From positions 1-10,628 of the forward strand of contig JAEOSP010000210.1 in the NCBI GenBank assembly GCA_016840305.1: a DNA stretch of 10,628 bases. The letters are read 5' to 3'. The DNA comes from Candidatus Hodarchaeota archaeon (GTDB taxonomy: Archaea; Asgardarchaeota; Heimdallarchaeia; Hodarchaeales; Hodarchaeaceae). Under the pieces are notes generated by a model. The model was not told where the DNA came from and ran no database searches. It worked only from the letters and a program-made list of their open reading frames with translations. A program made the translations under genes and the position numbers. Shown one piece after another: positions 7,296 to 10,628 of the stretch (its first letter is position 1; each line of letters opens with the position of its first letter).

Positions 7296-8651
7296 TTAAA
7301 ATTGCATTATTCTTAATGTACTAAGAGCAAGATGTCTAATTATATTAAGTACTTGATAAGAGTATAACAGCATTAAAATTGCCATAACAAACATCACGAA
7401 ATAGAGAACTAAATTATATTGCTTCATTACACGATCATAGAAATCTCCCAAGGGCAAAATTAGCATGAGAGAGATCCAAGTTCCACCGAAAAATGTAGCA
7501 ACCACGTGAGCTTTAAGTACATGCTCTTGGAAGATAATTCCAGTGAACATTCCGAGTAAACCGAACGTTAAAACGGTTACCACTGTAAGAAATAAGGTAC
7601 CACTAATTGTGATTATTGAACCCCAAGTTATTCCCTTGATAAACGAGGAGTTCCTAATAGCTTGTTCTTCTGTTTTCTTTATGTCCCCAATTCTGAGTAT
7701 TATTGGACCACCACCAAAATATACCCATAAAAAATTGAAAATCATTGTTATAAGAACTCTTGAGGTATCCAAACGGTAATTAATATGGTAACCATTTTTT
7801 CTGTATACAAAGAAAGTAGCTAACCATATTGGCATCATCAACAATGAAAATAGAATGATTCCTGCAAGAAAAATGTATATTCCATCTATTGTCGGATCTA
7901 CTTCACCTGTCGCTAGTATAGGTTGATAAGATCCTGAATACCAGAAAAAGTAGATTATGATCACAATCATAAAAGATCCTAAATAATTCATGATATTTTC
8001 TCGATTAAAACCCCCAAAGTTTTTATCAAGAAAACTTAGCCTTTGTCTACTTTTTATTACCACCCCAAAATATGGAGAATGAAGAATTGTGCTTTTCACT
8101 GGGAAGCTGGGAGAAGCTTTCTGTTTAATTATGGAGAGAGGGACTATAGTAGGTTTCAATAATTGTGATAGCTCGAGTTGATATCCATCGAACGGTTCTT
8201 CAAGGAGAACTGTTTTACGAGGTTTTCTGGCCATAGATTTTGCGCAATGAATACAATTTCCCGTGTTTGGAGGATTAGGCTTCCAACAGTGGTTACAAAT
8301 TACAGTTTGAGATTCGCTAGTTGCAATTGTTGTCTTCAATTGCGCACCACACAAATGGCAGAATGTATGATCAGATGAAGGAATTTCTTTACGGCATAAA
8401 GGACAAAGATGTTTCTCAGGTTCAACACTATTGGTTTTGGATAATGCGTGACCACAATAAATGCAAAATGGTAAGGTTGGGACATGTTTTTGACAATTGG
8501 GGCAATCTACTTTAGCTATTTCTTGAGATTTTTCTTTGATATCTGTACTTCCTATTTCTCCTCCACATGTGATACAGTACTTTGTTTTTGGTACTTTTTG
8601 TTTACAGTGAGGACAGATAGTAATTGCTATCTCTTTTTTGTCAGAATCCAT
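7296..8651 (-). CDS. Four-zinc-ribbon membrane protein with a site-2-protease-like (M50) core lacking the active site
   Basis: A 451-residue protein. The N-terminal part carries four C-x2-C...C-x2-C zinc ribbons: Cys13/16/26/29, 50/53/63/66, 83/86/98/101 and 119/122/133/136. A linker of about 80 residues follows, then about six hydrophobic segments (near 223-238, 257-283, 297-318, 340-366, 383-402, 413-431). I infer that the membrane part is related to archaeal M50 site-2 proteases: ATFFVYRKNGYHINYRLD (278-295) resembles the stretch around HExxH, FGGGPIIL (312-319) the Gly-rich strand, and LPLGDFYDRVMK (399-410) the 'LPxxPLDGxKv' motif. The expected HExxH reads IWLAT (275-279), and the catalytic Asp is displaced or replaced. 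It is therefore probably not a protease. It could be a regulator or adaptor whose cytoplasmic ribbons bind protein or nucleic acid. It lies 88 bases after the DUF457-like gene and just before the oxidoreductase gene. Confidence 0.6.
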   Translation of the reverse strand: MDSDKKEIAITICPHCKQKVPKTKYCITCGGEIGSTDIKEKSQEIAKVDCPNCQKHVPTLPFCIYCGHALSKTNSVEPEKHLCPLCRKEIPSSDHTFCHLCGAQLKTTIATSESQTVICNHCWKPNPPNTGNCIHCAKSMARKPRKTVLLEEPFDGYQLELSQLLKPTIVPLSIIKQKASPSFPVKSTILHSPYFGVVIKSRQRLSFLDKNFGGFNRENIMNYLGSFMIVIIIYFFWYSGSYQPILATGEVDPTIDGIYIFLAGIILFSLLMMPIWLATFFVYRKNGYHINYRLDTSRVLITMIFNFLWVYFGGGPIILRIGDIKKTEEQAIRNSSFIKGITWGSIITISGTLFLTVVTVLTFGLLGMFTGIIFQEHVLKAHVVATFFGGTWISLMLILPLGDFYDRVMKQYNLVLYFVMFVMAILMLLYSYQVLNIIRHLALSTLRIMQF

Positions 8652-8739
8652 TTGTAATTATGTCCCTATTCAATTTACTGCTCGATTTTAGAATTTCATC
8701 CACTTGTTTAAAAAGACCTCTTATTCGGATAGGAGAACC

Positions 8740-9195
8740 TTAGCTCAGAAATATGGAAAACATAAACAAGCCAAATATTATCAGTTCCGTAAAAATGATT
8801 TTCTTCTGCTGATAGTACAATACAACTTGTTCAGTAAATGTTTTACCCTGTAAAATTGCTACTGGATCTAATGAAAATAATGACAACTTAAAATTTGAAA
8901 ATGGCATCAATAAGTACACTTCCCAATCGAGAACATCTACTAATAGGTGGATAAAACCAGCAACGAAGAACCAATAAATTTCAATTGTTAAAAAAGCAGA
9001 AATTAGTGCTAAAACTAACCATATCATTGGAAAATGCGATACGAATGTCCGATGGTTCTTTTTCAATAAAATACCCAATATTATATCAATATCGGGAAAT
9101 ATATTACCCAAAATAAATAGTAAAAGGGGGAGATCTTTCAATTCTAAACTATTAGCAATTATTATTCCAATGAGTAGATGGATATGCGGGAACAT
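8740..9195 (-). CDS. DUF457/YdjM-like membrane-bound metal-dependent hydrolase
   Basis: A 151-residue integral membrane protein. It shows the pattern of the DUF457 (YdjM-like) predicted metal-dependent hydrolases: PHIHLLIG at the N-terminus (His4, His6), GNIFPDIDII at 30-39 (Asp35, Asp37), NHRTFVSHFPMIW at 47-59 (His48, Arg49, His54), and GFIHLLVDVLDWEVYLLMPFS at about 80-100 (His83, Asp87, Asp90). The conserved His and Asp residues lie at membrane edges and would bind metal. Four hydrophobic stretches are visible. The family's reaction and substrate are poorly known; membrane lipid or phospho-compound hydrolysis is the usual guess. The ATG at 9195 has no Shine-Dalgarno match, and a TATA-like box 26-31 bases upstream suggests a leaderless mRNA. 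Confidence 0.8.
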   Translation of the reverse strand: MFPHIHLLIGIIIANSLELKDLPLLLFILGNIFPDIDIILGILLKKNHRTFVSHFPMIWLVLALISAFLTIEIYWFFVAGFIHLLVDVLDWEVYLLMPFSNFKLSLFSLDPVAILQGKTFTEQVVLYYQQKKIIFTELIIFGLFMFSIFLS

Positions 9196-9220
9196 TGTCT
9201 TTTGCTCAATAGAACAACAA

Positions 9221-9226
9221 TTTTAA
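9221..9226 (-). promoter_or_regulatory. Candidate TATA box of the DUF457-like gene, implying a leaderless mRNA
   Basis: The minus strand reads GCTTAAAATT around this point. The TTAAAA core is centred about 28 bases before the ATG at 9195. There is no ribosome binding site before the ATG (GAGCAAAAGACA), so transcription probably begins at or very near the start codon. Confidence 0.4.
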
Positions 9227-9248
9227 GCCTAGATAAGACTTCTGACTA

Positions 9249-9257
9249 TTATAAAAA
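9249..9257 (+). promoter_or_regulatory. Candidate TATA box of the profilin gene
   Basis: TTATAAAAA ends about 33 bases before the TTG start codon. A start about 25 bases downstream of its centre falls near 9278, just before the GAGGT ribosome binding site, giving a leader of about 12 bases. It is divergent from the TATA-like box of the DUF457-like gene. Confidence 0.45.
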
Positions 9258-9278
9258 AATCGGAAAACCCAATCTTTA

Positions 9279-9283
9279 GAGGT
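9279..9283 (+). promoter_or_regulatory. Ribosome binding site that supports a TTG start for profilin
   Basis: GAGGT sits seven bases before the TTG at 9291. The next in-frame ATG (9312) has no such site (AGAGATATTTTA before it). The TTG also gives the protein the N-terminal helix expected of a profilin. Confidence 0.6.
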
Positions 9284-9290
9284 CTAAGAA

Positions 9291-9683
9291 TTGCCTTACA
9301 GAGATATTTTAATGGATCTGTTTAATAATCGAAAAATCTTAGGGATACTAATACTTGACCCATCTGGTAACATTTGGCATCATGTTGGAGTATTCCCACA
9401 AGCGCAAGATAGATATGTGGATGGTTATTATCTGATTTATGAGTGGGTAACGTATCCAGCATCTATCGAAGTAGCAGGTGTCCAATACTTGAGTCTATTA
9501 AACAGCTATCCTGATTATTGGCTCTTAAGTGCAATTAAAGGGGAAGGTTCATTAATTCTCCAGAAAAGTAAAAAAAATTATTATTTCTTAGCATACTTAG
9601 ATGAAGCTGCAGATGCAGCTGAAATACAAAAAGAAATTAAAACAATGGCAGATCTTTTTGACCAAGGAGTTAGAGAGGGTTAA
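9291..9683 (+). CDS. Asgard profilin (actin-monomer-binding protein)
   Basis: A 130-residue protein from a TTG start, close to eukaryotic profilin length. By eye it follows plant profilin along most of its length: SGNIWHHVGVFPQ (25-37) matches DGSVWAQSSSFPQ; IEVAGVQYLSLLN (59-71) matches LHLGGIKYMVIQ; KGEGSLILQKSKKNYYFLAY (83-102) matches [20 protein letters not shown]; and the last helix, ending MADLFDQG (119-126), matches the C-terminal GDYLIDQG. There is one N-terminal helix (PYRDILMDLF) and no long N-terminal extension such as some Heimdallarchaeial profilins have. Known Asgard profilins bind actin monomers and slow filament growth; polyproline and phosphoinositide binding vary. Actin control in the cytoplasm is inferred from the family. 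No actin gene is in the window. The phosphohexomutase starts one base after the stop, so the two share an mRNA. The comparison is from memory, not from an alignment run. Confidence 0.75.
   Translation: MPYRDILMDLFNNRKILGILILDPSGNIWHHVGVFPQAQDRYVDGYYLIYEWVTYPASIEVAGVQYLSLLNSYPDYWLLSAIKGEGSLILQKSKKNYYFLAYLDEAADAAEIQKEIKTMADLFDQGVREG
9673..9678 (+). promoter_or_regulatory. Ribosome binding site of the phosphohexomutase, inside the profilin gene
   Basis: GAGAGG within the last codons of the profilin gene stands six bases before the ATG at 9685. A second GGAG lies at 9666-9669. Its position inside the upstream gene points to coupled translation. Confidence 0.5.
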
Positions 9684-9684
9684 A

Positions 9685-10628
9685 ATGGAAAAAAAAAATG
9701 AGAATGAATCCCTGAAACATATATTCCGCGCATATGATATACGTGGAATTTTCAATCAAGATATTACTCCTATCAACAATTTCAAGATAGGATTAGCCTT
9801 TGGAACTTTTCTCCAGAATAAAAAAGGACTCAATCCCAAGAAAGACCATGTCTTTGTTGCCTATGATATAAGAAAAACAAGTTCATTGTTAGGTCAATCC
9901 TTTGCAGCAGGATTAATGACAGCAGGTATCAATATAGAATATTCAGGTGAACCTCTTCAATTTGGAGCATGTATGTATTCAGGAGTTAAGGGGAAAGCTT
10001 TCGCAACTGCTTTTATTACCGCTTCTCATCTTCCACCTGAATGGAATGGTGTAAAATTCTACTACGGATCAGGAGTAGGATTTTCTGAGGAGGATAATAT
10101 GGAGATACGAGATATCTTTCTTTCGGATGATTTTATTCGTCCAGGTTGGGAAGAAGTCGGTCAAATGACACGAAAGAATTTGAAAACCGAGTATAAAGAA
10201 TACCTTTGCTCAAAAATTACTCTCAAACGTCAATTGAAAGTAGTGATTGATTGTGGTAATGGATCTTCTTGTCTCTCTGCTCCTGATATTCTAGATTCTG
10301 TTGGATTAGAAGTCGTTCCCCTATTCTGTGAAGTCGATCCTACATTTCCAAATAGGTCTTCTGAACCAAATGAGGAGTCAATGCAATTTCTTTCAGCCAA
10401 GGTAGCACAGGAAAGTGCAGATTTTGGTGTTGGTTTTGATGGAGATGGAGACAGAGCAGTTATTGTAGATAACAGGGGAAGAGTATTATTAGCAGATATT
10501 ACAGGGATAATATTAGCAAAATATATGCTACCCCAACATGAAGGAAAAAATCGTGTTTTGGCTAATGTAGAATGCTCTCTTGCGCTTGAAAAAGCATTAC
10601 CTGACTCAATAAGAGTCGATCGAATAAA
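9685..10628 (+). CDS. Phosphomannomutase/phosphoglucomutase family protein (3' truncated)
   Basis: The frame starts with ATG at 9685 and is open to the window end; 314 residues are visible, about two thirds of a normal alpha-D-phosphohexomutase (about 450). Seen in order: RAYDIRG at 15-21; the phosphoserine loop ITASHLPPEWNGVKFY at 111-126, with Ser114 as the phosphorylated residue; the interdomain NGSS near 192-195; FPNRSSEPNEE at 221-231; and the metal loop FDGDGDR at 251-257, with Asp252/254/256 binding magnesium. These mark a phosphomannomutase, phosphoglucomutase or phosphoglucosamine mutase that interconverts 6- and 1-phosphosugars in the cytoplasm and so feeds sugar-nucleotide and glycan synthesis. 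The sugar-specificity loop is outside the window, so the substrate is open. The active loop reads SHLPP where SHNPP is usual. It lies one base after the profilin stop. Confidence 0.88.
   Translation, partial: MEKKNENESLKHIFRAYDIRGIFNQDITPINNFKIGLAFGTFLQNKKGLNPKKDHVFVAYDIRKTSSLLGQSFAAGLMTAGINIEYSGEPLQFGACMYSGVKGKAFATAFITASHLPPEWNGVKFYYGSGVGFSEEDNMEIRDIFLSDDFIRPGWEEVGQMTRKNLKTEYKEYLCSKITLKRQLKVVIDCGNGSSCLSAPDILDSVGLEVVPLFCEVDPTFPNRSSEPNEESMQFLSAKVAQESADFGVGFDGDGDRAVIVDNRGRVLLADITGIILAKYMLPQHEGKNRVLANVECSLALEKALPDSIRVDRI

Noticed and set aside
6267..8515. Plus-strand open frames opposite the oxidoreductase and zinc-ribbon genes.
   Set aside because: They are short, have no plausible domains, and are antisense to genes with clear motifs.
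7296..8651. Active site-2 protease.
   Set aside because: The HExxH metal-binding motif is absent (IWLAT at the aligned place), so peptidase activity is not supported.
1..10628. CRISPR array, tRNA or rRNA genes, insertion sequences, integration sites, or a defence island.
   Set aside because: No regularly spaced repeats, cloverleaf or rRNA-like stretches, transposase or integrase motifs, or known defence proteins were seen on either strand.

Overview
The window looks like a stretch of an Asgard archaeal chromosome, probably Heimdallarchaeia-like. The DNA is AT-rich. Ribosome binding sites match the archaeal 16S tail (AGGTG, GGTG, GAGGT), and several starts have TATA-like boxes about 25-30 bases upstream. 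Two proteins point to Asgards: a 130-residue protein with strong profilin features (9291-9683) and a two-domain longin/roadblock-like protein (2303-3319). No rRNA, tRNA, CRISPR array, insertion sequence or phage gene was seen. The assignment rests on reading protein motifs by eye, not on a database search.

Layout. Positions 1-918 hold the tail of an ABC exporter ATPase and its complete ABC-2 permease, which converge on a class I aminotransferase (2108-939, minus). After a divergent intergenic region come three plus-strand genes: the tandem longin-like protein, a small free-standing EF-Tu domain II-like beta-barrel (3414-3659), and a response regulator with one receiver and five PAS domains but no kinase or output domain (3834-6257). 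The stop of the last overlaps that of a convergent minus-strand cluster. In transcription order the cluster is a small DUF457/YdjM-like membrane hydrolase (9195-8740), a membrane protein with four zinc ribbons and an apparently dead site-2-protease-like core (8651-7296), and a Gfo/Idh/MocA oxidoreductase (7264-6254). From 9291 the plus strand carries the profilin and, one base after its stop, a phosphohexomutase that runs off the window.

How the genes fit together. Most are small, apparently independent units. The clear couplings are ABC ATPase-permease and profilin-phosphohexomutase. The oxidoreductase and phosphohexomutase could both serve sugar-nucleotide or glycan synthesis, but nothing links them directly. 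The most interesting content is the eukaryote-like set (profilin and longin-type domains), the zinc-ribbon S2P-like pseudoprotease and the output-less receiver-PAS chain. Every non-coding gap is under 200 bases; candidate promoters, ribosome binding sites and terminators found in them are listed.
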